A DNA stretch of 39,657 nt from a virus. Made by a program: the position numbers and the translations under genes. Each line of letters opens with the position of its first letter. Positions within the stretch are counted from its first letter, which is position 1. This document shows, piece after piece, positions 26,515 to 34,549 of this stretch. The notes below the pieces were generated by a model that saw only the letters and a list, made by a program, of their open reading frames with translations, was not told where the DNA came from and searched no databases. The stretch covers positions 1 to 39,657 of the IMG/VR virus record IMGVR_UViG_3300022200_000131. One strand, 5' to 3'.

Positions 26515-28920
26515 TTACCTTGGTTCGAACTGCTCCAAGCCGATGCCTCCTAGCACATCATTCCCGGATGATTCAAAATCCGTTGGTAGTAAATTGTTTT
26601 TCCTTTGATTAATAAGCTCACTTTGCTGTGATGCTTGTATTTTAGTTCGCTTGTCTTTTCTGTCTTCCGTTTCTCTTACTTTTGTTCCTTCAGAATTAGC
26701 TTTTATTTGAGCTAACTGCATATTGAAATCAAACTCCGCTTGCATCAAACCTCTTTTAATCTCAGCTTCCTCTCTCATCTGTGTGATTATAAAGTTTGAT
26801 TTTGCTTGCTCAATATTTATTTTTTCAGCAGTAAGCGCTTGTTGTTTTTGAGTTTCAGCCATAGCAGCTCTTTCAGCAGCCTGAGCGTTAGCCTCTCCCT
26901 GCATCTTTATATTCTGTTCTTGCTGCGCTCTTTCTCTTTCAAGCTTCTTTTGTCTTTTCTGCTTTAGAATCTCATTAGCAAGTTTGATGTTGTTTATCTC
27001 TCTAATGTCAATAACATCTTCTATGTCGATTCCTCCCATCTTTAGGGCAATCTGTATGTTTTGCTCCAACTGAGCTTTTTCTTCATCTTCTGGCTCAAGT
27101 TCTAGATAAATACCAAAGTCGTGTAAGTGAAGCTTGCTAATTTCTTGAAGCGTACCTACATTGTAAGCACTTATTGCGCTTTGAAGAGAATTGTTTGTCA
27201 ATGCAAATTCAACAGAGTCAGCAATTCTTAACGACAAGTTTTCAGCCGTTCTAGCAATCAAATACAAGCTAGACTGTAATATGTGTCTAGTTGCTACATT
27301 TGACGCATTAGCGGCAAGCTTCTGAAGCCCTACGAGCGTATCCTCCATTGGAGTGCTACCATCTCTTGCTTCGTTAAGACCAGTCACATCTCTGATCATC
27401 TGCAAGTAGTACTGATAAGTATTTATTAAAGCAGCTAATTTTGCTTGTCCGTTTGATGAGTTTAATTCCTGGATAGGAACTTTCCCTCTGTTTGCGTCAC
27501 CTTCTTGTGTTAATGACCTGCCAAGTATACTACCTGTTTGGAAGTACATATTTAAAGCTTCCTGCGGACTATAATTCGTTCCATTACCTAAGTCTACTTC
27601 AGCTAATCCGTCAACATCCAAATAAACACCATCTGGTACTAATCTAGATATAACCTGTTGTATTTTTAGGTTAGTGATATTAATCATATCTGCAAATCCT
27701 GTAATCTTACTTACGGTAGACTCTATCCTTCCCTTATACATTCTAGGAGCTGTGATAGCGTAATTCATTCTAACCTTAGTTGTGTCAGCGTAAGGTCTAG
27801 TCATGTTTTCAGCTAACCTCCAATCAATCATTCTATCTCTTCCAAGTATTTTTACGCCTTGGTATAAAACATCTATAGTTCTAGAAACTCTTTGGAATGT
27901 GTCTGACTGAGGTGGGTTGAATGAGTCTGTTTTCTCTAATACTTTTTCTAATCCAGTTCCAGTTTGTTTTATTTTGAATACTTGATTCATATATGTCTTA
28001 TACTCAAAGTATAAAACCTGAACAGTATTTTCATCGTAATCATTCCACCCAACAACAAAATCGTTTCGATTCCCCATCTTAGAAATCTCATTAAGCTCTT
28101 GCTCAGATATATTTGGGAATTGCTTTTTCAGCTCTGGTATTGTTATTGACTTAACCTCTCCAACATAGTATATATCTTCAAAGTTTGGGTCTTCTGTGTA
28201 AGACCAAACCATTCTAGCCGGGTCGCAGTACTCAATGACGATGCCCTCTGATTTATTCCAACTTGTTTTTACTGATGCGATACCAAGTACGGTTAAATCT
28301 AGGTTTAATCTTCTTCTTGTTAATTCAAATTTGTTTTTGTCAAACGTATTGTTTATTGCTTCTTCTTCAGCTATCTCTATTGATGGCTTGTATTTTAGTT
28401 GCATATATATAGCCACCTCTTCAGGGTTCTCTGGCATATCAACCTTATTTGGGAAGTTAGAAACATCTATACCTAAATCGTTTTTCAACTTTTGTATTTG
28501 CTCTTGAGCTACAACATCTCTTAATAAGTTGTTTGCGTAGTTTGTTCTTTCTTTTAATGAAGCTGGGTCTTGAGAGTATGCGTTAATCTTATACTTCTTT
28601 TCAGACATCCCATTAACCACTATATCCACAAACTTTGATATAACTGGTACTGGCTTCCAATCTAAATTAAGGTATGACAAATCACCATTTATAGATAATT
28701 CATCCTTGTATTTTTGTATAGGTTGTTCACCTCTAGCGTACAATCTTAAGTTGTGGTACTTATTCCAGTTAGTAGCAAATCTGTTTCCGCTTCTACCACC
28801 GTTAAACCACTCACCCTCTATAGCTCTACCAACCTGAGCGCCATACTCAAAACTACTTTTTTCCTCATCACTAACGACTTGGCTTGGGAACGAACTATTT
28901 GGATTTGTACTTATACTCAT
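26515..28920 (-). CDS. Portal protein, 801 aa
   Basis: The gene overlaps the terminase gene by 4 bases (ATGA) and is followed by the scaffold-like gene. Length is typical of large podoviral and crAss-like portals. The first 200 residues contain NWNKYHNLRLYARGEQPIQK and later LDWKPVPVISKFVDIVVNGM, typical of portal N-terminal wing/clip regions. The last ~170 residues are a long Gln/Glu/Ala/Lys-rich helix (ERERAQQEQNIKMQGEANAQ and beyond), matching a barrel domain that extends into the head. It forms the dodecameric DNA entry/exit channel. Strong by combined length, layout and order. Confidence 0.85.
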   Translation of the reverse strand: MSISTNPNSSFPSQVVSDEEKSSFEYGAQVGRAIEGEWFNGGRSGNRFATNWNKYHNLRLYARGEQPIQKYKDELSINGDLSYLNLDWKPVPVISKFVDIVVNGMSEKKYKINAYSQDPASLKERTNYANNLLRDVVAQEQIQKLKNDLGIDVSNFPNKVDMPENPEEVAIYMQLKYKPSIEIAEEEAINNTFDKNKFELTRRRLNLDLTVLGIASVKTSWNKSEGIVIEYCDPARMVWSYTEDPNFEDIYYVGEVKSITIPELKKQFPNISEQELNEISKMGNRNDFVVGWNDYDENTVQVLYFEYKTYMNQVFKIKQTGTGLEKVLEKTDSFNPPQSDTFQRVSRTIDVLYQGVKILGRDRMIDWRLAENMTRPYADTTKVRMNYAITAPRMYKGRIESTVSKITGFADMINITNLKIQQVISRLVPDGVYLDVDGLAEVDLGNGTNYSPQEALNMYFQTGSILGRSLTQEGDANRGKVPIQELNSSNGQAKLAALINTYQYYLQMIRDVTGLNEARDGSTPMEDTLVGLQKLAANASNVATRHILQSSLYLIARTAENLSLRIADSVEFALTNNSLQSAISAYNVGTLQEISKLHLHDFGIYLELEPEDEEKAQLEQNIQIALKMGGIDIEDVIDIREINNIKLANEILKQKRQKKLERERAQQEQNIKMQGEANAQAAERAAMAETQKQQALTAEKINIEQAKSNFIITQMREEAEIKRGLMQAEFDFNMQLAQIKANSEGTKVRETEDRKDKRTKIQASQQSELINQRKNNLLPTDFESSGNDVLGGIGLEQFEPR

Positions 28921-31133
28921 TTATTTATTATTTTGGAAATGTTACCAGAGTTGTCATATCTTTTAAATCCAAGACTGATGTTATTTCTAACTACTTTATT
29001 TATGGGTGCATATCTATTTTTGTTACAAGCCATTATTGCTAGTCCTGAACTAATAGACGCATCAAACTTTGTTCTGTTGTTTATATCAAATCTCGCCCAA
29101 TCATTTAACGTCCTATCAAAATACATATCTCCAAACTCAAAATCTCCTAGTTCACCAACACATTCATCTATGTAGGTTTCTATAGCAGCAGCGTGAGCTT
29201 GTTTTACATCCTCACTTGAGTTTGGTATTCCACCTATTTCTTTTTCCGTTTGCGAAAGGTTATTCCAAACCCTATCTGGTCTGTTCATTGAAAAACCCCT
29301 ATATCCTCTTCTCTTTATGTGGTACAACAATCTTGGCTTGTTATTCTCACATAGTATAGGCATACCGTAAAAAATGATAGCCATTAAAACATCTTCAAAA
29401 AATATTTCAGCTGTTTGAGGTCTAGATATGTATTCTAAGAAAAAATGATTAGCAGGAGCTTCTTCCATTGAGAACTTTGTCAATCCATGTAATGAACCAT
29501 TTGAACCTGAGCCGCTTACAGTTCCTGAAATATCGTAACTATCGCAACCAAATGCTCCTATATGTTCATTACCAGGATATTTAACTCCATTCTTTATTAT
29601 TACTCTATTTTGTAAATTTATAGGAGGAGTCCAAGAAATTAAAAATCTACCATTATTACTTGGCATAAATATCACCCTTGTGTCTGGTATGCCATTTTCC
29701 CATTGGAAATTACCTTTAGTTAATATGTTAGTATTTCTAAGATCTTGGTTGTAATCTACTTGCTGGTAAATTTTAGCAAGATTAAACAATGAATTTTTAG
29801 CCTCATCTCTAAAAGCGTGTTCTACACTTCTTGGAAACTGTCTGTAATATTCATTTAACGCATCTTGGTCTTTCTTTAATCCATCAACTTCGTTTTGCCA
29901 GTAATCAATAACTCCTGTTTTTATTTGATTACCATATGGGTCGTAAATTTTTTCTTCTGGAGTTTCAAACACTGGATATCCGTACTCATCTATATATCCT
30001 TCATAATTCCATTCCATTGAAATAAATAAAGAATACAAGCCAGATGATGTCTGTCCGTTTGCGTTTCTTTTTGTTACGTCAGAATTTTCATAAAGCTTTT
30101 TAAAGTTATCTCCTCCTTTATCTAAAGAATTAGAAGTAGAACCCATCATGCACTTGCCAATGATTCGACTACCTAATCTCAAACACGTTTTTGTAATCCT
30201 CCAATTGTTAAGTATGTTAGTTGGTTTTTCCCATTTACCAGATTCATCGTGAATTAGTATTAATAATTTTTCACCATCGTAAGAGTTATCACCTGTATTT
30301 TTCCAGTCTATTGTTGTATCAAGACCGTTTACATCTTCAATATGAACATTAGTATCTAGTTTTTTTCTAGTAAACTTAGACGCTGGAACTCTATAGGCTA
30401 ATTCTGTTTTAGGTCTATCCATACCGTCCTGTATAGGCTTAAAGAAAAATGGATAATTTACAGATATAGGAACAACCTTATCCGTAAACATTTTTTTAGC
30501 ATCCTGCCCAGTTTTTGATAGTATCCCAAATCTAGAGTCGCTAGACAATGTTGCTACATTAACTACTTCGGCTGAAGACATAAATGAAAATCCAGATCTT
30601 CTATTCTTTAAGTAACACATTCCATAAGACCTTGGGTCAGCCTTGCAAGCCTCCCAAAAAATAAAAAATATCCTGTTTGACTCTCTAAAGTCAGGAGTGC
30701 CAACATCAATCTTAGACCACTGAAGATACGTGTAGTGAGACCCAGTTATGTATGTTGGTTTGTCTTTATTTACAAACCAAAAACCATTTTCTCTTTTATT
30801 AAACTCAGAGTCTATGTAGTCAAACCAATTGTTTTTAAAATTATCTGAGGCATCATTCCAATCAAATACTGTCTTAAACCTTGATAATTCTTTTGGTAAT
30901 TCTGTATGAGTCCATTTATTTTTACTGAACTTAACTACATCAAACTCGCTTGGAAGTGCTATTTTTAAGTTTTGTATTTCGTATACTTCACCTATTTCAC
31001 CAGTCTTGCTTATAACAACCATGTCGTGGTCTTCGTTATATCCATACTGCCACTTCTTAGCCTTGTTCATTTTCTTTAGAACATGAGGCTTTATGTAATC
31101 ATCTAATACTTTTATTAATGACTGTTCGTACAT
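28917..31133 (-). CDS. terL: Terminase large subunit (packaging ATPase/nuclease), 738 aa
   Basis: Motor motifs are visible in order: a deviant Walker A, LKNRRSGFSF at 175-184; Walker B, LILIHDES at 291-298 with D297?/E298 region acidic pair; and a coupling motif GSTSN at 331-335. The C-terminal nuclease carries an acidic start GCDSYD (D531, D534), a middle acid near E596 and a late FDASISSGLA (D691), the pattern of an RNase H-like terminase nuclease. The protein cuts concatemers and drives DNA into the procapsid through the portal encoded next. N-terminal ~120 residues form an extra domain before the ATPase. It starts with a 1-base overlap with the stop of the small-subunit candidate. Confidence 0.9.
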   Translation of the reverse strand: MYEQSLIKVLDDYIKPHVLKKMNKAKKWQYGYNEDHDMVVISKTGEIGEVYEIQNLKIALPSEFDVVKFSKNKWTHTELPKELSRFKTVFDWNDASDNFKNNWFDYIDSEFNKRENGFWFVNKDKPTYITGSHYTYLQWSKIDVGTPDFRESNRIFFIFWEACKADPRSYGMCYLKNRRSGFSFMSSAEVVNVATLSSDSRFGILSKTGQDAKKMFTDKVVPISVNYPFFFKPIQDGMDRPKTELAYRVPASKFTRKKLDTNVHIEDVNGLDTTIDWKNTGDNSYDGEKLLILIHDESGKWEKPTNILNNWRITKTCLRLGSRIIGKCMMGSTSNSLDKGGDNFKKLYENSDVTKRNANGQTSSGLYSLFISMEWNYEGYIDEYGYPVFETPEEKIYDPYGNQIKTGVIDYWQNEVDGLKKDQDALNEYYRQFPRSVEHAFRDEAKNSLFNLAKIYQQVDYNQDLRNTNILTKGNFQWENGIPDTRVIFMPSNNGRFLISWTPPINLQNRVIIKNGVKYPGNEHIGAFGCDSYDISGTVSGSGSNGSLHGLTKFSMEEAPANHFFLEYISRPQTAEIFFEDVLMAIIFYGMPILCENNKPRLLYHIKRRGYRGFSMNRPDRVWNNLSQTEKEIGGIPNSSEDVKQAHAAAIETYIDECVGELGDFEFGDMYFDRTLNDWARFDINNRTKFDASISSGLAIMACNKNRYAPINKVVRNNISLGFKRYDNSGNISKIINK

Positions 31134-31399
31134 TACTTCTTAGATCTACCTTCAGCAAAACCAGAAAAAATCTTTTTTGAAGGATTTGATATTTCAATAT
31201 CATTCAAAGCATTTTCTTCGTCATTTATTCTGTTAAGAATTTCAAACGCATCAAATATCGCAAGCTTTTTAGTTGCTGCCGCATTCTTTAATCTATCAGA
31301 AGAAACATCATCTTCTCCCCCTGTAACTATTGGTTCTTTAGCAACCTTAATTAATTCCTCAACTGCCGTTCGTCCAGCTTGGATTATACTTAGTTTCAT
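31133..31399 (-). CDS. Putative terminase small subunit, about 88 aa
   Basis: A small helical protein immediately upstream of the large terminase gene, sharing one base with it (TAATG). It reads KLSIIQAGRTAVEELIKVAK at the start and DRLKNAAATKKLAIFDAFEI in the middle, which would suit a short helix bundle. I chose the ATG at 31399 because GGAG lies 9 bases before it. Other in-frame starts at 31408, 31414 and a TTG at 31426 would overlap the upstream gene more. No helix-turn-helix is obvious. The call is mostly positional, since terS genes usually adjoin terL. Confidence 0.55.
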   Translation of the reverse strand: MKLSIIQAGRTAVEELIKVAKEPIVTGGEDDVSSDRLKNAAATKKLAIFDAFEILNRINDEENALNDIEISNPSKKIFSGFAEGRSKK

Positions 31400-31955
31400 T
31401 TCCTTCATCTCCATAAGAAAAGACAATATTTTTAGATTTCATACAATATAATAGCTCACCATCTACAACAAACTCAAACTCAGACTCAGGAGTGAATCCA
31501 ACAACCATTCCTGGATGTACATTATTTTCATCAAGAATCTTATTTCCAAATTTTAAAATTCCAGTAAGAGCTTTTTCTTTTTTAGTTGACCACTTGTCAG
31601 TATTAACAAGTGGTTGAACAAAACAATAATCAAGGTTTGATTTATTGTCTGCGTATAAATATATCTGCTCTGGTGAACAAGCGTACATATCGTCTGCTAT
31701 ATGACTCCTACTGTTTTTTTCATTACCTCTTATGTCATAAAACCTTCTAAAAACATTGTGGTGAACAATTACTTTGTCACCAACTTTTATATCGGTTTTT
31801 ATGGCTAAAGGCGTAGCGATTACTTCTGCTTCATTACTAACACTTTTATAGCTCTCTATTTTAGTGTTTGTAACAAAATCAATACCACCAATTTTCTTAG
31901 TGTTATTGTACCTACTATTTGTAGGTTTGATAATAAAATCATACACACTGTTCAT
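31359..31955 (-). CDS. GroES-like beta-barrel protein, 198 aa (possible second co-chaperonin)
   Basis: The segment EVIATPLAIKTDIKVGDKVI followed by VHHNVFRRFYDIRG looks like the central GroES fold line (hxxVGDxVhh...), and the C-terminal part, with VVDGELLYCMKSKNIVF, looks like the closing strand. A second half with HPGMVVGFTPESEFEF suggests an added or duplicated barrel region. The protein is twice the length of GroES, and no clear mobile loop is visible. It lies upstream of the terminase genes, far from the GroEL-GroES pair. It could be a structural protein using the same fold; the chaperone role is inference. Confidence 0.45.
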   Translation of the reverse strand: MNSVYDFIIKPTNSRYNNTKKIGGIDFVTNTKIESYKSVSNEAEVIATPLAIKTDIKVGDKVIVHHNVFRRFYDIRGNEKNSRSHIADDMYACSPEQIYLYADNKSNLDYCFVQPLVNTDKWSTKKEKALTGILKFGNKILDENNVHPGMVVGFTPESEFEFVVDGELLYCMKSKNIVFSYGDEGNETKYNPSWTNGS

Positions 31956-31960
31956 GCGTA

Positions 31961-32185
31961 TTAGTATTTTAAATCATACTCAACAGATATACCCATGTTT
32001 TTATTAAAGTCCTTCCAAGGCATTACCTCATTGTTTTTTGTTATGTACACTCTGTATACATTTTCTTCTTCAATGTTCTGTATATCGCAAATACAATGAT
32101 CATCATAAACTGGTTGCCCAACAGAAAAATGCATTGAGTTTTCTTTATACTCTTTACCAACAGTTATCTTCCTAATTTTATTCAT
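31961..32185 (-). CDS. Hypothetical protein, 74 aa
   Basis: The protein begins MNKIRKITVGKEYKENSMHF and contains VGQPVYDDHCICDI, a line of the type seen in small beta-barrel phage proteins. It overlaps the upstream 79-aa gene by 8 bases and ends 5 bases before the GroES-like gene, so it is part of a tightly packed operon. Function not recognised. Confidence 0.6.
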   Translation of the reverse strand: MNKIRKITVGKEYKENSMHFSVGQPVYDDHCICDIQNIEEENVYRVYITKNNEVMPWKDFNKNMGISVEYDLKY

Positions 32186-32417
32186 CTAACTGATTCTGAT
32201 CAATCATTGTATAAGAGCCATCTGATAAATTTATATTTACAGCTCCGTATTTAGACTCAAGTTCTTTTTTTGTTAGATTAGAGTTTATTAAAACCTCATT
32301 GTATCTATTTAACATGGTATTTTTTTCAACCTCAATAAAGCCAATTTGCTTTAGTAAGTTATTCATCTCTACTTGTTGAGACACAACTTTATCAAGTTCT
32401 TCCTGTTCGATTTTCAT
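32178..32417 (-). CDS. Hypothetical coiled-coil protein, 79 aa
   Basis: The first 60 residues are Glu/Lys/Leu/Asn-rich and likely helical or coiled-coil (QEELDKVVSQQVEMNNLLKQ). The end DGSYTMIDQNQLDE is short and polar. The start codon is preceded by a perfect 14-bp palindrome (32420-32433) that is also found before groEL. No domain is recognised. Its place in the operon and overlap with the next gene support it as real. Confidence 0.6.
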   Translation of the reverse strand: MKIEQEELDKVVSQQVEMNNLLKQIGFIEVEKNTMLNRYNEVLINSNLTKKELESKYGAVNINLSDGSYTMIDQNQLDE

Positions 32418-32419
32418 AT

Positions 32420-32433
32420 AATTAAATTTAATT
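32420..32433. repeat. 14-bp palindrome AATTAAATTTAATT before the 79-aa gene
   Basis: The 14-mer is its own reverse complement and ends 2 bases before the ATG of the 79-aa gene on the minus strand. An identical copy lies at 39412-39425 before groEL. It could be a translation-leader element or an operator, or simply a product of AT-richness. Confidence 0.5.
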
Positions 32434-32444
32434 AGTGTTGAGTA

Positions 32445-32564
32445 TTATTTTTTAGGCTTCATTTTATTTTTGCCTTCTGTTTTGCTTTTTTTAGAATATC
32501 CTTCAGCTAATTTCATAGCTTTTGATTCTTTTTTCTCGTGGTTTTTATCCTCTTTGTACTTCAT
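32445..32564 (-). CDS. 39-aa lysine-rich miniature protein
   Basis: An ATG at 32564 opens a 39-residue frame in which 15 residues are Lys; it starts MKYKEDKNHEKKESKAMKLA and ends KNKMKPKK. It fills the gap between the 113-aa and 79-aa genes, 24 bases after the former stop. The extreme basic charge suggests nucleic-acid or capsid-interior binding, as seen in small basic virion proteins. That is inference; no family is recognised. Such short genes are easily missed, and an ATG, a stop and clean packing support it. Confidence 0.55.
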   Translation of the reverse strand: MKYKEDKNHEKKESKAMKLAEGYSKKSKTEGKNKMKPKK

Positions 32565-32588
32565 CTGTTATTGTTGTTATTTTATTTA

Positions 32589-32930
32589 TTAGACAGGTAT
32601 TGAACCATAAGGTTTCCCACCTTTTTTGTAAGCTTCTTTTTCCCAAGGCTCTTTGCCTGTACCCATCATGTTTAATGACCTAGGATATTTCTTCCCTTTC
32701 CAATAAAAATTAGGACCGTCAAAACTTAGGTCACCCCTTTTAATTTGGTCAACATGAACTTTTTCATGCTTTATTACATCCTTGTGGTATTTAGGGTCTA
32801 AGTCCTTGTTTAGTAATATAGTTCCATTCGCATTAGTTCTCCCAAGAACATAAGGCTCGTCACTAAAATCATTTAGATATACAACTGGACTATCAAGATT
32901 ATACGGTGGTTTAACTAACTTGAATCCCAT
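32589..32930 (-). CDS. Putative small zinc metallopeptidase-like protein, 113 aa
   Basis: Residues 55-59 are HEKVH, a HExxH zinc-binding motif within a helix (DVIKHEKVHVDQIKRG). A later stretch, EPWEKEAY (94-101), supplies Glu residues placed like the third ligand of gluzincin-type peptidases. The rest is short: an N-terminal part with NANGTILLNKDLD before the motif and a basic Gly-rich end. The protein is smaller than most zinc peptidases, so it is a minimal domain or an inactive binder. It lies among small head-proximal genes upstream of terminase. A role in processing scaffold or capsid proteins, or in infection, is possible but not shown. Confidence 0.55.
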   Translation of the reverse strand: MGFKLVKPPYNLDSPVVYLNDFSDEPYVLGRTNANGTILLNKDLDPKYHKDVIKHEKVHVDQIKRGDLSFDGPNFYWKGKKYPRSLNMMGTGKEPWEKEAYKKGGKPYGSIPV

Positions 32931-32935
32931 ATTAC

Positions 32936-33250
32936 TTATTTTTTAACTCCACACATAGCCGCGCCTTTTCCACCCATGTGTTTTGATATAGGATTATGAC
33001 CCATCATAGACGGACCTCCGTAACCAGTGCTTTGGCTTTTTGTGTTAAATCTATCTAGTTTAGAAGATTGTTCTTCTTTTCTTTCTTTGCTTTTTTTAAT
33101 ACCCTTTGTAATTGCTTTAGAACCACCTTTTAACGCAGCTGTTCCTGCTGCTGTTAATCCAGCTCCTACTGCTCCTGCTGACAAACCAGTTGCTGCTGCT
33201 AAAGTACCTGCTAACGCAGTTCCCGCTATTGCTGTTGCTACAAAACTCAT
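32936..33250 (-). CDS. Hydrophobic Ala/Gly-rich small protein, 104 aa, with GPSMM motif
   Basis: Residues 1-48 form an Ala/Gly/Thr-rich helix with glycine-zipper spacing (TAIAGTALAGTLAAATGLSA), able to insert in or associate with membranes. A strongly basic segment (KKSKERKEEQSSK) follows. The end carries STGYGGPSMMGHNPISKHMG (75-94), which resembles segments of the 182-aa and 76-aa proteins. It could be a small ejected virion protein, a holin-like protein or a membrane-interacting protein; the sequence does not decide. Confidence 0.55.
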   Translation of the reverse strand: MSFVATAIAGTALAGTLAAATGLSAGAVGAGLTAAGTAALKGGSKAITKGIKKSKERKEEQSSKLDRFNTKSQSTGYGGPSMMGHNPISKHMGGKGAAMCGVKK

Positions 33251-33846
33251 ATTGTTATTTTTTTTAGTAATTTAATATCTTCTATCGAGATGATTGGATC
33301 ATCAAAATCCTTTGCTATAACATCTTCTTCTACTTCTTCTGGAGTTTTTTTATCAGTAGCATGAACTGTTATAAAAACACAGTCAGTGTGAGTGTAAATT
33401 ATCCTTTTTGTTCCGGGCTTTGTTATTCCGTGATAAGGAGCTTGTAAATGCACAACGCCACTTTCTGTCAATACAGACATACTTCCCTCCATTAAGAAAA
33501 ACGGATGTTCCTGCTTATGTATTTTTGTAACAATTAACTGATCAGCTGGATTAAATATTTTTCTAATATAACACCCATCAGAAAAAGTATGCTCAGTAGG
33601 ATTGTAAGCGTGCAATTCATCACCAACCAACACACCGTCTTGGTTTAGCATTTTTTGTTCCAAATCTGTTATTTTATCCCTAAAATCTTTTCTCCTTCTT
33701 AATTCTTGACCTATTTCCCAAGCTTCATCAAAGTCAAATGTATGTTTTAAACCCAGCTCTTTTGTGTGTTTGATAAACTGATCTTTAGCTTGTTCTTTTG
33801 TTAATGGATTATCATTAACCTGAGCGGCTATATCTTTTTCTGTCAT
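33247..33846 (-). CDS. Cupin-like protein, 199 aa
   Basis: I place the start at the ATG at 33846, one base after the stop of the 182-aa gene; an upstream TTG at 33936 would give 229 aa but overlaps that gene. The C-terminal half contains TKIHKQEHPFFLMEGSMSVL (107-126) with H110, H114 and E120, followed by GTKRIIYTHTDCVFITVH (145-162). This is the two-motif layout of a cupin barrel, with a plausible metal site. The N-terminal half is helical and charged. The substrate is unknown; phage cupins may be non-enzymatic. It is in the head-proximal small-gene cluster. Confidence 0.6.
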   Translation of the reverse strand: MTEKDIAAQVNDNPLTKEQAKDQFIKHTKELGLKHTFDFDEAWEIGQELRRRKDFRDKITDLEQKMLNQDGVLVGDELHAYNPTEHTFSDGCYIRKIFNPADQLIVTKIHKQEHPFFLMEGSMSVLTESGVVHLQAPYHGITKPGTKRIIYTHTDCVFITVHATDKKTPEEVEEDVIAKDFDDPIISIEDIKLLKKITI

Positions 33847-33847
33847 T

Positions 33848-34396
33848 TTATTTTTTTTGAGAAGAATATCCTCTTGAGCCTCCTTTAGCACTAAACCTGT
33901 TTCTAGCTTGTTCTTCTTTGTATCGCTTATCAGCAATTAAAGAAGCGGCTTGTGACACACCTGTTTCTAAAGCTCCTATAGCAAGACTTCTAAGCATATC
34001 CTTTGTACCTGGATGCTTTCCTTCTATATCTGTCAGTTTTTTATCAGCTGTTAGGTACGCTGTTTTAACTTTATTGTACGGCTTTTGATTATTCTCAGAA
34101 GGCTTGTACTCACCCATCTCTCTTGACTCTATCTCCTTTAATCCTAATTCTTTTTTATTAAATGGATTTAATGTAGGCATTTTTGACATAGGGTCTTTAT
34201 CAGTCATCATGTTAGGACCACTAATATTTTTATGGTTGTACATACGCCCATACATAGAAGGTCCAGACATTGTTTTTAAAGAACTAGAAACAGCATTTGG
34301 ATTCTCAACAGCGCTTTTACTGTATCCTTTCATATCATCAGGAGTTTTACCAAGCTCTTTGTTGAGCCTTTTTATTTCTTTTTTCTTCTTACCCAT
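33848..34396 (-). CDS. Basic protein, 182 aa, with two GPxM motifs
   Basis: The protein begins MGKKKKEIKRLNKELGK and is Lys/Ser/Met-rich and mostly disordered in appearance. Two copies of a short motif occur, SGPSMYGRMY (44-53) and SGPNMMTDKDPMSKM (59-73), similar to segments of the 104-aa and 76-aa proteins. A helical part follows (LRSLAIGALETGVSQAASLI near 130-150), and the end is basic (SAKGGSRGYSSQKK). No catalytic motif. It is likely a virion-associated or assembly-related basic protein; this is inference from composition and location. Confidence 0.5.
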   Translation of the reverse strand: MGKKKKEIKRLNKELGKTPDDMKGYSKSAVENPNAVSSSLKTMSGPSMYGRMYNHKNISGPNMMTDKDPMSKMPTLNPFNKKELGLKEIESREMGEYKPSENNQKPYNKVKTAYLTADKKLTDIEGKHPGTKDMLRSLAIGALETGVSQAASLIADKRYKEEQARNRFSAKGGSRGYSSQKK

Positions 34397-34401
34397 GTCG
34401 A

Positions 34402-34545
34402 TTATTTTTTCGCTGTTTTGGCAGCTTTTTTAAACTGTGATTTAGTTGGAGCGCCTTTATCTCCAGGTTTTCTCATTTTTTCTCCTGAACCTTCTTCAAT
34501 TCTTTTGCGCTTAGCGTGAATGTTAGCATATAATCCTTTTCCCAC
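34402..34545 (-). CDS. 47-aa basic conserved protein (KGLYANIHAKRKRI type), GTG start
   Basis: The frame starts at a GTG 4 bases after the stop of the 84-aa gene and encodes GKGLYANIHAKRKRIEEGSG then EKMRKPGDKGAPTKSQFKKA. The pattern KGL-ANIHAKR-RI--GSGE-MRKPG-KGAP recurs in small phage proteins of many marine phages, as I remember it. The GTG is the only start consistent with the packing; the open frame continues upstream but there overlaps the 84-aa gene. It ends 5 bases before the 182-aa gene. Function unknown; the strong basic charge suggests nucleic acid contact. Confidence 0.65.
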   Translation of the reverse strand: MGKGLYANIHAKRKRIEEGSGEKMRKPGDKGAPTKSQFKKAAKTAKK

Positions 34546-34549
34546 TTTG

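Noticed and set aside
31400-31426. Longer TerS candidate of 97 aa
   Set aside because: The first codon is TTG and overlaps the GroES-like gene further; an ATG at 31399 with GGAG 9 bases upstream is preferred, though 31408 and 31414 stay possible.
33847-33936. Upstream extension of the cupin-like gene to 229 aa
   Set aside because: The start at 33936 is TTG and would overlap the 182-aa gene by 89 bases; the ATG at 33846 follows that gene's stop by one base.
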